Origin: Pseudomonadota bacterium
Lineage (GTDB): Bacteria; Pseudomonadota; Gammaproteobacteria; Steroidobacterales; SZUA-146
Assembly: GCA_039028935.1 (NCBI GenBank)
Contig: JBCCHD010000008.1
Coordinates: forward strand, 62,001-126,000
Direction: 5' to 3'
Length of the DNA: 64,000 nucleotides
Part shown: one piece after another, positions 34,137 through 45,350 of the stretch
How the letters are laid out: each line of letters opens with the position of its first letter
Numbering within the stretch: position 1 is the stretch's first letter
Program-made: the position numbers and the translations under genes
Notes under the pieces: generated by a model
What the model was told of the DNA's origin: nothing
The model's database searches: none
Seen by the model: the letters and a program-made list of their open reading frames with translations, nothing else

Positions 34137-36320
34137 TTAAGGCGCAACGGCGCGACGGGCGTGATCGGCGAACTCGTCGCGACCCATGTAACCCACCACT
34201 CTGAAGTTGCGTCGTTCAACTCCGTCCTTATCGAAGAACACAATCGTGGGCGGGCCATAGATGCCGAAATAGTGTAGTAAGGCCTGATCATTGTCGTCGT
34301 TTTTGGTCACGTCGGCTTGCAGTACGACCGTATCGGCGAGCGCCTCGAGTACCGCCGCATCACTGAAGGCTTCTTTTTCCATTTTGATGCACTCCACGCA
34401 CCAGTCGGCATAAAAGTCGAGCATTGACGTCTTGCCGTTGGCGGCCGCCTCGGCCACAGCCTGCTGCAGCGCCTCCACGGTCGCCACCTTACGAAATGCG
34501 AGATGTTCTTCGTGTTCGCCAAACGGCGTGCCACGCGCCGGGTTGAGCGGATCGCTGCCGCCCAGTAGGGCGCTCGCGCCGAGAACCAGTCCGTACGCGA
34601 CGGACGCAATGGCCGCCACGCGAAACACCAGCAGGTTTTTCTTGAGCAACAAACCAAACGCCCAGGCCGCGCCAAACGCCAGCACCGCCCACAGCGCCAT
34701 GATAACGCGCGCCGGCAAAATGCGCGCGAGCAGCCAGATCGCTACGCCCAAGAGCATAATGCCAAATAGGCGTTTAACCACTTCCATCCACGGGCCCGCT
34801 CGCACCATCAATTGACCGGCTGTTGCGCCATACGCGAGCAACGGTGCGCCCATACCCATCGCCAACGCAAACAGCGTCACGCCTCCGCGCACCGCGTCAC
34901 CGCTTTGGCCGATAAAGATCAGAACCGCCACCAGCGGCGCGGCGACGCACGGTCCGACGATCAGGGCGGATAATGCGCCCATGATTGCCACACCCGTGTA
35001 GCCGCCACCACTACCCGCCGCGTTGAGCCGATTTTGAATGGCGACCGGCATTTGGAACTGCCAGACATCAAACATCGCCAAGGCGAGCGCGACGAAAATC
35101 AAGCTGAACGCAATGAGCACGGCTGGGTTTTGGAACATGGCCTGCACGTTTTGCCCGAGCATCGCCACAATCACGCCGGCGATGGTGTACGTCAGCGCCA
35201 TCGCGAGTACGTATACAAGGGACAGAATGAAGCTACGGCGGGTGGACACCTCGCCTTTTTGGCCGGCAATAATGCCCGACAAAATCGGCACCATCGGCAG
35301 TACGCACGGTGTAAACGCCAGCAGCAAACCAAAGCCGAAAAACGTTGCCATCACCAGTGGCAACGAACCGGATTTGATCAGTTGCGCCAGTTTATCCTGC
35401 TCCGCGACCTGCTCAGTGCCGCCGGCCGAACTCAGTGCTGAGGCATCTGTCGTGGCTTCGTCGACCGTCACAAGCAGCGTGCGTGATCCGGGTGGGTAGC
35501 ATATGCCGAATACTTCCGCGCATCCTTGGTAGGTGGCGGTCAGTTCGAGCGTGCCCGCCTCGCGACTGGCGCGCGACACCGGTATGCGAATCTCGGTAGG
35601 CGCTTCATACACCTCTACCCGTCCAAATTCAGGATCGTCTTTCATGACACCGTCTGGCCATTTGATCGCGCCGAGTTGGATCAGGTCACTCTCCACGGTG
35701 AGCCCCAGTTTGTCTCGGTAAAGATAGTAGTCGGGCTCGATATCCCAACGCACCAATAGGGTGTAATCATCAACCATCAACGCGTCGACCCGGAAGGCCA
35801 CTTCAGGGGGGAGAGGACCGTCCTCATCGAATCCGTTCGCCTCCGTGGCGAGCATGTCGAGCAACCCGCCTGATGATGTGGAGGCTGGCAATTCAATGGT
35901 TGCCGTCCAGGTCTGCGGTGGATAGCACAAACCAGCATCGGCGCAGCCTTGGGATTTGATTTTCAGTTCGAGCGACTCCGCATCGCCCTGATACGGTATC
36001 TCCACGCGCAGGTTGCCGCGAAACACCTCTTGCTCACCAAAGAACTCATCGGTTTTGATTTTGCCCTTGCGCATCCTTGGCTCGCCGAGGGTAACGCCGT
36101 CTGTCGTGCTTTCAAAGCGCATGCGAGAGCGATAAAGGTAGTATTCCGGCGCGATGTTCCAGTTAACGATGACCGCATCAGGCTGCGAGCTGGTGCTGTA
36201 CTGAAACGCTTCCGTGGCCCGTAGCAGGTCGGGCTCTTCGGCCGAGCTCAGAGGCAGGGTCAGAATCGCGAGCAGAGCGAGCAGGCGACGAGTGACATTT
36301 GGGGCAGAAAAAGTCGGCAT
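34137..36320 (-). CDS. dsbD: thiol:disulfide interchange protein DsbD with duplicated N-terminal domain
   Basis: A 727-residue inner-membrane protein that passes electrons from cytosolic thioredoxin to periplasmic partners. A signal sequence (1-27) is followed by two N-terminal DsbD-alpha domains (about 30-150 and 170-290), each with a cysteine pair (GCADAGLCYPP and GCAEVFGICYPP). About eight membrane helices carry FTPCVLPMVP and GPCVAAPL. The C-terminal thioredoxin domain has YADWCVECIKMEKEAF. Escherichia coli DsbD has about 565 residues and one alpha domain; the extra length here is the duplicate. It leads the dsbD-tlpA-efpL set. Confidence 0.95.
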   Translation of the reverse strand: MPTFSAPNVTRRLLALLAILTLPLSSAEEPDLLRATEAFQYSTSSQPDAVIVNWNIAPEYYLYRSRMRFESTTDGVTLGEPRMRKGKIKTDEFFGEQEVFRGNLRVEIPYQGDAESLELKIKSQGCADAGLCYPPQTWTATIELPASTSSGGLLDMLATEANGFDEDGPLPPEVAFRVDALMVDDYTLLVRWDIEPDYYLYRDKLGLTVESDLIQLGAIKWPDGVMKDDPEFGRVEVYEAPTEIRIPVSRASREAGTLELTATYQGCAEVFGICYPPGSRTLLVTVDEATTDASALSSAGGTEQVAEQDKLAQLIKSGSLPLVMATFFGFGLLLAFTPCVLPMVPILSGIIAGQKGEVSTRRSFILSLVYVLAMALTYTIAGVIVAMLGQNVQAMFQNPAVLIAFSLIFVALALAMFDVWQFQMPVAIQNRLNAAGSGGGYTGVAIMGALSALIVGPCVAAPLVAVLIFIGQSGDAVRGGVTLFALAMGMGAPLLAYGATAGQLMVRAGPWMEVVKRLFGIMLLGVAIWLLARILPARVIMALWAVLAFGAAWAFGLLLKKNLLVFRVAAIASVAYGLVLGASALLGGSDPLNPARGTPFGEHEEHLAFRKVATVEALQQAVAEAAANGKTSMLDFYADWCVECIKMEKEAFSDAAVLEALADTVVLQADVTKNDDNDQALLHYFGIYGPPTIVFFDKDGVERRNFRVVGYMGRDEFADHARRAVAP

Positions 36321-36543
36321 ACGGTCCTCGTTGTCGGGCCTTGGGGCCCGCTGTGTGAGCGGTTTTAGCGTCCGGATTGTGAGTGTGTCCTGACTAGGAG
36401 GCGTCGCAAACCTTGAAGTTCACGTTTTTGTCCTCAGGTAGTCGGTCATTGGCGCGACAGGCGGGGCGGAAGCCCCGACATTGACGCGCATGATACAGGG
36501 GACCTTCGAAGGCCGCGAGATATTGCGCGCTGGTCATCTTGGC

Positions 36544-36571
36544 TTGACTTAATGAATGCCATGCATAGAAT
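36544..36571 (+). promoter_or_regulatory. sigma-70 type promoter of groESL
   Basis: TTGACT (36544-36549) and TAGAAT (36566-36571) with 16-nt spacing, each close to consensus. The -10 touches the CIRCE operator, so HrcA bound there would block polymerase. Confidence 0.75.
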
Positions 36572-36597
36572 TAGCACTCCTTTATCGAGAGTGCTAA
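36571..36597. promoter_or_regulatory. CIRCE operator for HrcA
   Basis: Perfect TTAGCACTC-N9-GAGTGCTAA inverted repeat, the canonical HrcA binding site, between the -10 element and groES. It shows that this chaperonin operon is under HrcA repression; hrcA itself is not in the window. Confidence 0.97.
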
Positions 36598-36672
36598 TTT
36601 CAGTCGCGCCAGCACCGGTTGATTCGACGGGCACTTTAATTTTTTAGCAAATAAATCAAGGAGTTTGCAACG

Positions 36673-36960
36673 ATGAAACTTCGTCCACTTCACGACCGCG
36701 TGATTGTAAAGCGAATGGAAGAAGAGACGACCTCACCTGGTGGGATCGTTATTCCCGATTCAGCGACCGAAAAACCCAGCCGCGGCGAAATTGTCGCAGT
36801 GGGCAACGGCAAAGTGCTCGATTCGGGCGAGGTCCGTGCGCTGGACGTCAAAAAGGGCGACACGATCCTGTTTGGCAAGTACAGCGGCACCGAGGTCAAG
36901 GTTGAAGGCGAAGAATATCTGGTGATGCGCGAAGACGACATCATGGCGGTATTTAGCTAG
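36673..36960 (+). CDS. groES: co-chaperonin GroES
   Basis: A 95-residue chaperonin-10 that caps the GroEL cavity. The family start [18 protein letters not shown], the mobile loop [13 protein letters not shown] and the C-terminal [14 protein letters not shown] match well. AAGGAG precedes the ATG. It is followed by groEL after 56 nt, without a terminator between them. Confidence 0.99.
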   Translation: MKLRPLHDRVIVKRMEEETTSPGGIVIPDSATEKPSRGEIVAVGNGKVLDSGEVRALDVKKGDTILFGKYSGTEVKVEGEEYLVMREDDIMAVFS

Positions 36961-37001
36961 TTCCCTGACCAACCCCTCATTTTCAAATTCAAAATCAGTA
37001 G

Positions 37002-38654
<1,653 letters not shown>

Positions 38655-38674
38655 ATCGTGTCACGGCGACCGAC

Positions 38675-38706
38675 AAAAAACCCGCCTTATCGGCGGGTTT
38701 TTTTTG
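38675..38706. terminator. bidirectional intrinsic terminator after groEL
   Basis: Stem CCCGCC / GGCGGG with a 5-nt loop, flanked by an A-run on the left and a T-run on the right. It can therefore end groESL on the plus strand and the DUF2914 gene on the minus strand. Confidence 0.93.
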
Positions 38707-38753
38707 TCTGCATCAAACGCGTCGATCGCCATTAAGGCCTCAACGAAGCGCGT

Positions 38754-39938
38754 TTAGCGATAGTCGTAGGTGAAGCTCTCGGTGTCCAGTATCTTGCCGG
38801 TCGCGTCGATCGTCTCGACGCGCCATTCGCCATTGAGTCCGGGGGTGATGTCCTTGTTTGAATAGGTGCGCCAACGCCAGCTCTTTTTGACTTTGAGTTC
38901 GACAATGTCCTGTATTTCGCCGTTCAGCAGCCAGCGGTGTACGACCACCCCATCGGAAAACTCGCGCAGCTCGGTAAAGTAAAAGACACGCGTAAAGCCG
39001 CTGTTTTTGTAGGTGATTTCCGGACCCAACGTGTCGACCGGTTCGAGATCCTGTACACCGGTGGTCAATCGCGAGCGCGAAACGCGCCCGCCATATGCGG
39101 TGGCTGTGGTGTTCGCCAACGCCAGGGGCGGCGGCGAGTCACGACCTGTCGTCGACGTGCTGGCGGGTGCACGGCTCGACGTTGTGTTTGACGTGGGCCG
39201 ATCGTTTGAGACGGGCGAGCGGTCGTCGCTCGCTGGCCGTGTCGAGGAACTGGGTGCAGTCGGTGTCGTCACCGCCGGCGCCGGCGATGCTGTATCAGGG
39301 CGAGTCGGCGTCTGCGTCGAGGTCGTGCCGGGGGGCGTTCCAGGGTTCGACAGTTCCGCTGCCGGAGCGCGGTCCTCGGCGGTGTTGATCGCAAAGGGCA
39401 GGTCGGGGCGCGGCGCATCCTGAGCGGATGTTGTCGACGGGCGCGATTGGTACCAATCGAGACCAAGTTTGGCGGCGCCAGCCAATATTGCGAGCGCCAC
39501 AACGGCCGCGATGGCCCGCAGCCACAATTGAAAATTGATCGGTTTTTTTTCTTTGCGCGCGCGATAGTGGCCGCCGCTCAAAACGGCTGGCCGTTGACCA
39601 AATTCATTGGGCGCCACAGTCGGTTCATCCATGCGCTGCATGGATTCGCGCGCCTTATTGAGGGCGGTCCGTGCGTCGTCGAAGCTCATTTCGGGAAATA
39701 CGCCGAGCGTCTTGCGTCGGTGTCGTCCTTGAAAGTCGTAGATGAAGGCCCACGTTTTGATGCCGTTGGGCAGTACGCTGATCACGAAATCCGGTGCGAG
39801 CGTGATATCGTACCGCTGACTCTCTGGTTCGAGATCGCGGATGTAATCGTCGCTGAGCGTATCGAGAGTCTCATCACTGTAAGACGCCTCGTCCGCCGCT
39901 CGATCTTCGTTTGCGTCTTCTTCGGTGGTGTCGGTCAT
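38754..39938 (-). CDS. DUF4102-like / transmembrane / DUF2914 fusion protein
   Basis: A 394-residue protein. After an acidic N-terminus (1-35), residues about 38-95 resemble DUF4102, the arm-type DNA-binding domain at the start of tyrosine integrases (LPNGIKTWAFIYDFQGRHRRKTLGVFPEMSFDDARTAL, split here as the segments PNGIKTW, GRHRRKTLG and MSFDDAR). A membrane helix lies at about 138-158. A Pro/Thr/Ser-rich linker follows (about 165-280). The C-terminal domain (about 300-394, with HRWLLNG, SWRWRTYS and GEWRVETID) is DUF2914. No integrase catalytic domain is present. The role is unknown; the DNA-binding-like domain lies on the cytoplasmic side and the DUF2914 domain in the periplasm if topology is simple. 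Confidence 0.8.
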   Translation of the reverse strand: MTDTTEEDANEDRAADEASYSDETLDTLSDDYIRDLEPESQRYDITLAPDFVISVLPNGIKTWAFIYDFQGRHRRKTLGVFPEMSFDDARTALNKARESMQRMDEPTVAPNEFGQRPAVLSGGHYRARKEKKPINFQLWLRAIAAVVALAILAGAAKLGLDWYQSRPSTTSAQDAPRPDLPFAINTAEDRAPAAELSNPGTPPGTTSTQTPTRPDTASPAPAVTTPTAPSSSTRPASDDRSPVSNDRPTSNTTSSRAPASTSTTGRDSPPPLALANTTATAYGGRVSRSRLTTGVQDLEPVDTLGPEITYKNSGFTRVFYFTELREFSDGVVVHRWLLNGEIQDIVELKVKKSWRWRTYSNKDITPGLNGEWRVETIDATGKILDTESFTYDYR

Positions 39939-40153
39939 GCAGACTCCGGTTGCAGCGCGTGCAGCGTGTTGAGAACCGCTCTGGCGACTGACTGTTTAGG
40001 CAATCGTCACCGAGATCGTGTAGGCGCCGTTTTTTGCCGGTGTGCGACAAGCCCCGGCGCATGCCGGCGGGTCGGTCCTCAACCTGCTGCGCCAGAGTAT
40101 AGCGCGAAACACGGTGTGCTGTGACGATAGGCGGTGGAACGGAGAGAATCGGA

Positions 40154-43009
40154 ATGTCAGACCTTGAGCGCGCTCTAGAGCGACTGTCGCTACCCGACGA
40201 ATTGCGTGACGTCACGCATCGGGCGCTTGATGCGTTTATCAGGGAATGCCCTGTGCAGGCCAAGAGACTGGCCGCTCGTGGCCTTGAAATGTCGTTTCTG
40301 CGCACGCTTGCGACTAGCGACTACTTTGTATCCATTCTCACGCGCCAAATTGGTGCGGCTTCCGAGCCCGGTGCGAACGCGACCGGCGAGCGGCTTATTG
40401 ACCGTTTGCTCGCTGATACGGCATTTGACGCACCGGGCGTGTTGTCTGTCGGTGCGCCCGAGGATGCGCCACTCGATACACAACGCACCGCATTGCGGCA
40501 GCAAAGGCATCTCAACCTCGCCCGCATTCTCTGGCGAGCGAACGGCGAGGTGGATGCGCTTGAAACAACCCTCGACGCCTTATCAGCGCTTGCCGATCAT
40601 CAGATTCGCCAAGCCGTCACACTCAGCCATACGCAGGTGGTCGAACGTACAGGTGAACCGAACGCCGACCGGCTGTGTGTGCTGGCGATGGGTAAGTTGG
40701 GGGGTGGAGAGCTCAATGTGTCGTCCGACATCGATCTGATTTTAACCCACGCCGAGGCGGGCGAAACGGACGGCAAACGATCGGTGACACACACAGAGTT
40801 TTTTGCACGGCAGGCCAAGGTATTTGCCGATCTTCTGGCGACTCCGACGGCGGAGGGTTTCTGCTATCGACTCGATACGCGGTTGCGTCCTTTCGGCGCG
40901 AGCGGGCAACCGGTGGTCAATCTCGCCGCGCTTGAACATTATTTGGCGACCCACGGACGTGAGTGGGAGCGCTACGCCTATATTAAGCAGCGCACGCTCA
41001 CGGGCGGGGAGTCACACGTCCGCGAACTCAATGCGCTTGTTCAGTCGTTCGTCTATCGCAAATACATGGACTATGGCGTCTACGACGATTTGCGTGCGAT
41101 GAAAGCACTGATCGACGAAGAGGTGACACGCAGCGACTTACAATCGGACATCAAACGTGGGCCAGGCGGTATTCGCTCACTCGAGTTTATGGTTCAAACT
41201 CTGCAGCTGGTCTTTGGTGGAAAGTTTCCTGCATTGCAGACGCCTTCGTTCTTCATTGCTCTCAAGCGCCTCGCCGAGCTTGATTACCTGCCCGAGGCGA
41301 TGGCGCAGGCGATGATCGCGGACTATCGGTTTTTACGCCGCGTTGAAAACGGTATTCAGGGAATCCGTGATCAGCAGACGCATGTGCTGCCGACGGCAGC
41401 GGTGGATCAGCAGCGCTTAGCGTTACTGCTAAATACCGGCTCCTACGCGCAGCTTGAAGAAGCGCTTCATGCGGTTCGCACGCGCGTACAAGCGCTGTTT
41501 GACGACATGAGCCTGCTATCTAAAGACGCCCGTTCGTCGAGTATGACCACCACGCAAACGTTTGATGAGGTGGACAACAATGAGGCCCTTCGTTCGTTGC
41601 AGTCGTTGCGCACGCTACGGGGGCGGTTAGAAAAAACCGGACAGGCACGGTTCGATCAGTTGATGCCCTGCATTGTTGAACGTCTGCAAAGCGCCGACGA
41701 CGCCGAGTACATCGCCCCCCGACTGACGCGCTTGCTGACGGGTATCGGTCGGCGGAGCGCTTACTTTTCGCTGCTGCTTGAGAACCCCGCCGTGTTGGAA
41801 CGGGTGATTTCAATTTGTCGTCGTAGTCCGGATCTGGCCGACCAGCTTGCGATCAGTCCAGTGCTGCTCGACACACTGGTCGATCCACGCGGAAGCAGCG
41901 CACAGCTTGATCGTGATGGCCTTGAGGCGCGCTTGCAACAACAACTCGCTGGTGTCGACCACAATGACGAGGAGGCGGCACTGATCGCGTTACGGGAATT
42001 TCGCAAAGCCGCGGTGTTTGACGTCGCGGTGGCGGACCTTGAAAAACAAATGCCGCTAATGAAAATCTCCGATCGTCTCACCGACATCGCCGAGCTCACG
42101 CTTGAACAAGCGTTGAGCTTGGCCACTGATCATGTGCAAGCACGCTATGGTGTACCTCGCAGCGATGGGGGCCAGGGTGCGGTCGCCGCCTTTGCCATTA
42201 TTGGTTACGGTAAGCTGGGCGGTATTGAGCTTGGGTTTGGGTCCGACCTCGATCTGGTGTTCTTGTTTGACGATGACGGCAACGGTCAGACCGACGGTGA
42301 AAAGTCGGTCGACAATAGCGTCTATTTTGCCAAACTGTCTCGTCGGTTGATCCATGTGCTTACCGTGCCGACGCGAGCTGGCACGTTGTATGAGGTGGAC
42401 ATGCGACTCCGGCCGAGCGGTCGCTCCGGACTATTGGTGAGTCGCCTATCGGCGTTCGCCGACTATCAGCAAAAGCAGGCGTGGACGTGGGAGCATCAGG
42501 CCATGATCCGTGCTCGAGCAGTGGCGGGCGATGCGACACTCAAACAGGCATTCGAAGGCTTTCGTCTCGCGTTTTTGTCGCAGCAACGGCCGATCGACAC
42601 TCTTCGCCGCGACGTGCGCAGCATGCGCATACGCATGAAAAAGGAGCTCGATAAAAGCACGGCCAGCCACTTTGATCTCAAGCAGGGCGATGGAGGCATC
42701 GTGGATCTTGAGTTTCTCGTTCAGTTCTTGGTGCTTGCGCATGCCGCACAGTTGCCCGATCTGGCCGTGTTTAGCGATAACGTGCGGCAGTTGGAAGCCA
42801 TCGAGCGCGCGGGTGTGCTTGATGTAGACGTGGCGCGGGCGCTGCGGGCTGCGTATTTGACCATGCGGCGACACTCGCATACTCAGGCGCTCGCCGGTGG
42901 ATCCGTGCTCATCGATCAGAGTGCCATTCGCGAGGAGCGCGCCCTGGTCACGGCTCAGTTCAACGCTCAGGCGCTGGCGCCTGAATCGTCGCCTGATATA
43001 CTTTCTTAA
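40154..43009 (+). CDS. glnE: glutamine synthetase adenylyltransferase/deadenylase
   Basis: A 951-residue bifunctional enzyme that adds or removes AMP on glutamine synthetase according to nitrogen status. Two nucleotidyltransferase domains are visible: the N-terminal deadenylase with LGGGELNVSSDIDLI and the C-terminal adenylylase with LGGIELGFGSDLDLVFLFD. Both contain the catalytic DxD. KRGPGGIRSLEFMVQ and KQGDGGIVDLEFLVQ are the paired glycine-rich motifs. Length is normal. The ATG at 40154 is preceded by GGAGAG; a start 33 nt upstream (40121) lacks support. Confidence 0.97.
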   Translation: MSDLERALERLSLPDELRDVTHRALDAFIRECPVQAKRLAARGLEMSFLRTLATSDYFVSILTRQIGAASEPGANATGERLIDRLLADTAFDAPGVLSVGAPEDAPLDTQRTALRQQRHLNLARILWRANGEVDALETTLDALSALADHQIRQAVTLSHTQVVERTGEPNADRLCVLAMGKLGGGELNVSSDIDLILTHAEAGETDGKRSVTHTEFFARQAKVFADLLATPTAEGFCYRLDTRLRPFGASGQPVVNLAALEHYLATHGREWERYAYIKQRTLTGGESHVRELNALVQSFVYRKYMDYGVYDDLRAMKALIDEEVTRSDLQSDIKRGPGGIRSLEFMVQTLQLVFGGKFPALQTPSFFIALKRLAELDYLPEAMAQAMIADYRFLRRVENGIQGIRDQQTHVLPTAAVDQQRLALLLNTGSYAQLEEALHAVRTRVQALFDDMSLLSKDARSSSMTTTQTFDEVDNNEALRSLQSLRTLRGRLEKTGQARFDQLMPCIVERLQSADDAEYIAPRLTRLLTGIGRRSAYFSLLLENPAVLERVISICRRSPDLADQLAISPVLLDTLVDPRGSSAQLDRDGLEARLQQQLAGVDHNDEEAALIALREFRKAAVFDVAVADLEKQMPLMKISDRLTDIAELTLEQALSLATDHVQARYGVPRSDGGQGAVAAFAIIGYGKLGGIELGFGSDLDLVFLFDDDGNGQTDGEKSVDNSVYFAKLSRRLIHVLTVPTRAGTLYEVDMRLRPSGRSGLLVSRLSAFADYQQKQAWTWEHQAMIRARAVAGDATLKQAFEGFRLAFLSQQRPIDTLRRDVRSMRIRMKKELDKSTASHFDLKQGDGGIVDLEFLVQFLVLAHAAQLPDLAVFSDNVRQLEAIERAGVLDVDVARALRAAYLTMRRHSHTQALAGGSVLIDQSAIREERALVTAQFNAQALAPESSPDILS

Positions 43010-43038
43010 CCCGGCTCCACTTTTTAAAAGGCCTGACC

Positions 43039-43248
43039 GTGACTAATTCTCAAACCACCCACAGCGGCAAACCGACTCAGCCCAACACTCATAACGCTTA
43101 CACCGTGACCATCGATGATTTGCCACTGCATTGCCCGTTGCCGGGCACGAGTCTGTGGAATTCCCATCCGCGTGTCTATTTGCCCATTGAAAAGACGGGC
43201 ACCGCCAAATGTCCGTATTGTGGGGCGGTGTATACGCTGAGCCGGTAG
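43039..43248 (+). CDS. small CHCC-type zinc-finger protein (NDUFS6-like)
   Basis: A 69-residue protein with the zf-CHCC pattern: a cysteine in LHCPLPG, a histidine in WNSHPRVYLPI and a CPYC pair before the C-terminal AVYTLS. The same domain forms the core of the mitochondrial complex I subunit NDUFS6. GTG start at 43039 with AAAAGG upstream. It lies 29 nt after glnE. In pseudomonad-type genomes glnE is often followed by ilvE, which is missing here. Function in bacteria is unclear. Confidence 0.88.
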   Translation: MTNSQTTHSGKPTQPNTHNAYTVTIDDLPLHCPLPGTSLWNSHPRVYLPIEKTGTAKCPYCGAVYTLSR

Positions 43249-43294
43249 GTCGAGACTGATTCGTAATGAGTAATCCAAACAGACGAGTGACGCT

Positions 43295-44242
43295 GTGATC
43301 ATCGTAACCGGCGGTGCCGGTTTTATCGGCAGCAATATCGTTGCGTATCTCAACGCCCACACCAGCGAAGACGTAATGGTGGTGGACGATCTTACCGATG
43401 GGACCAAATTTCGGAATTTGATTGACGCCGATCTTGTGGATTATCTCGACAAGGACGATTTTCTGGGCCGCGTAAAACGGAACGAATCGTTTGGCCAGGT
43501 GCGCGCCATTATCCATCAGGGTGCGTGCTCGGCGACGACCGAGTGGGATGGCAAGTACATGATGGACGTGAACTATCATTATTCGTGTGCCTTATTGGAC
43601 TATTGCGAGCGGCACCAAATACCGCTGATCTATGCGTCTTCGGCCGCGGTTTACGGCGGTAGCGATACATTTGCAGAACGCGTCGAGTTTGAACGGCCGT
43701 TAAATGTTTATGGATATTCCAAGCTACTCTTTGATCAACGCGTCCGGCGCCGGCTGGTTCAATCCAAGGCTCAGGTAGTGGGACTGCGATACTTCAACGT
43801 CTATGGGCCGCATGAGCAGCATAAAGGGTCAATGGCGAGCGTGGCCTATCACTTTTCCAACCAGATCCAAGACGGCGGTGTGTGTCGTCTGTTTGAGGGG
43901 CATGACGGGTACCGCTCCGGCGAGCAGCGTCGTGATTTTGTGTTCGTTGACGATGTGTGCCGAGTGGTTGGCTGGTTGCTCAATACGCCTTCCGTGTCGG
44001 GCGTTTTTAATGTCGGCACCGGGCGCAGTCAGACGTTTAATGACGTGGCGCAGGCGGTGATCGGTTGGCATGGCGGCGGCCAAATTCAGTACATTCCGTT
44101 TCCTGACCATCTCGACGGCCGCTATCAGAGCTTCACCCAAGCCGACCTGACCCAATTGCGTGCCGCGGGTTACGACGGTGAGTTCGCGGATGTGGCGACG
44201 GGCACGCACGCCTACTTGGATCGGATGCTGGGAGGACGGTGA
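43295..44242 (+). CDS. hldD: ADP-L-glycero-D-manno-heptose 6-epimerase
   Basis: A 315-residue extended short-chain dehydrogenase that makes the heptose donor of the lipopolysaccharide inner core. The NAD(P) site is [13 protein letters not shown] and the catalytic YxxxK lies in [19 protein letters not shown] and [10 protein letters not shown] are family segments. GTG start. The stop overlaps the waaF start (GTGA), so the two are co-translated. It is functionally linked to hldE at 48245. Confidence 0.97.
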   Translation: MIIVTGGAGFIGSNIVAYLNAHTSEDVMVVDDLTDGTKFRNLIDADLVDYLDKDDFLGRVKRNESFGQVRAIIHQGACSATTEWDGKYMMDVNYHYSCALLDYCERHQIPLIYASSAAVYGGSDTFAERVEFERPLNVYGYSKLLFDQRVRRRLVQSKAQVVGLRYFNVYGPHEQHKGSMASVAYHFSNQIQDGGVCRLFEGHDGYRSGEQRRDFVFVDDVCRVVGWLLNTPSVSGVFNVGTGRSQTFNDVAQAVIGWHGGGQIQYIPFPDHLDGRYQSFTQADLTQLRAAGYDGEFADVATGTHAYLDRMLGGR

Positions 44243-45249
44243 CCGAACCACGCGTACTCATCGTGGGACCGGCCTGGGTTGGGGATATGGTCATGGCCCA
44301 CGCTCTGGTGCAAACGGTGGCCCGTAAACAGCCGGGAGCATCAATCGATATTGTCGCGCCCGCTTGGTCCGAACCGCTGATTGAACGGATGCCGGGCGTG
44401 CGGCGGGCCATTCCGCTACCGCTTGGGCACGGTCAATTTGGCTGGTCGGTACGCAAACAATTGGGTCGCGCTTTGCGGGTCGAACGCTACAGCCAAGCGA
44501 TCATAATCCCACGTTCTTTCAAGGCCGCGCTTGTACCGTTTTTTGCTGGCATTCCGATGCGCACCGGGTACAAAGGTGAAGGTCGCTACGGTTTGCTTAA
44601 CGACATTCGGCCGCTCGACAAAAGCGTGCTGGACGGCACGGCCAAGCGCTATGTAGCGCTGGGTCACGACCGCACAGCGGTTCAACCACAGCCGGTGCCG
44701 ACGCCGGTATTGACCGCCTACCAGGACAGCAATGTACTCGATCGTTTGGGTTTGGCCCGCGCGAAGACCGTGGCGTTGATGCCCGGCGCGGAATACGGCC
44801 CGGCGAAGCAATGGCCTGTGGTTCATTTTCGGGCGCTGGCAGAGCGTCTGGCCGCCAACGATTTTCAAGTCATTGTGGTCGGTTCGAGCAAAGAACAAGC
44901 GTTGGGAGAACGGATCGTGAGCGGACTGCCAAAGACCGTTCATAATGTGTGTGGTCAAACCTCGCTTGTCGAGGCCATCGACCTCTTGTCTAGCGCGGAT
45001 GTGGCGGTGAGCAATGATTCGGGGCTGATGCATGTAGCGGCAGCCGTTGGGTGCTCGGTGGTCGGCTTGTATGGTTCCTCCTCGCCCGTGTTCACGCCAC
45101 CGCTCACCGAGAATAAACAAATCGTGAGCCAAAACCTGTCGTGCAGCCCCTGTTTCAAGCGAGTCTGCCCGCTTGGGCACACGCGCTGCCTCAACGATAT
45201 GACGCCCGACGAGGTGTTTACGGCGGTGTCGACGCTTCGTACACATTAA
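44239..45249 (+). CDS. waaF: ADP-heptose:LPS heptosyltransferase II
   Basis: A 336-residue GT9-family glycosyltransferase that adds the second heptose to the inner core. The N-terminal [17 protein letters not shown] and C-terminal [15 protein letters not shown] / [15 protein letters not shown] segments are typical of Waa[17 protein letters not shown] is the cysteine cluster common in this protein. GTG start overlapping the hldD stop. It runs convergently to the second GT9 gene at 45351; the 101-base gap shows no clear terminator. Confidence 0.96.
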   Translation: MTEPRVLIVGPAWVGDMVMAHALVQTVARKQPGASIDIVAPAWSEPLIERMPGVRRAIPLPLGHGQFGWSVRKQLGRALRVERYSQAIIIPRSFKAALVPFFAGIPMRTGYKGEGRYGLLNDIRPLDKSVLDGTAKRYVALGHDRTAVQPQPVPTPVLTAYQDSNVLDRLGLARAKTVALMPGAEYGPAKQWPVVHFRALAERLAANDFQVIVVGSSKEQALGERIVSGLPKTVHNVCGQTSLVEAIDLLSSADVAVSNDSGLMHVAAAVGCSVVGLYGSSSPVFTPPLTENKQIVSQNLSCSPCFKRVCPLGHTRCLNDMTPDEVFTAVSTLRTH

Positions 45250-45350
45250 GCCGTGGCGACTGAGCGCGCGATGGGAGGCGCTTTGCACCGACGGGCTGCG
45301 GCGAATCGACGCGGGGAGATGTCATGGGTGATTTCCGCACGGGCGGCGTG

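Larger units (their letters stand above)
36321..36672. other. divergent region between dsbD and groES
   Basis: A 352-base region. The right part holds the groES promoter and CIRCE operator. The left part (36321-36540) must contain the dsbD promoter, but I see no convincing hexamers and no gene. Confidence 0.7.

Noticed and set aside
44416-45288. 290-codon frame opposite waaF
   Set aside because: Antisense shadow with His/Arg-rich composition and no domain.
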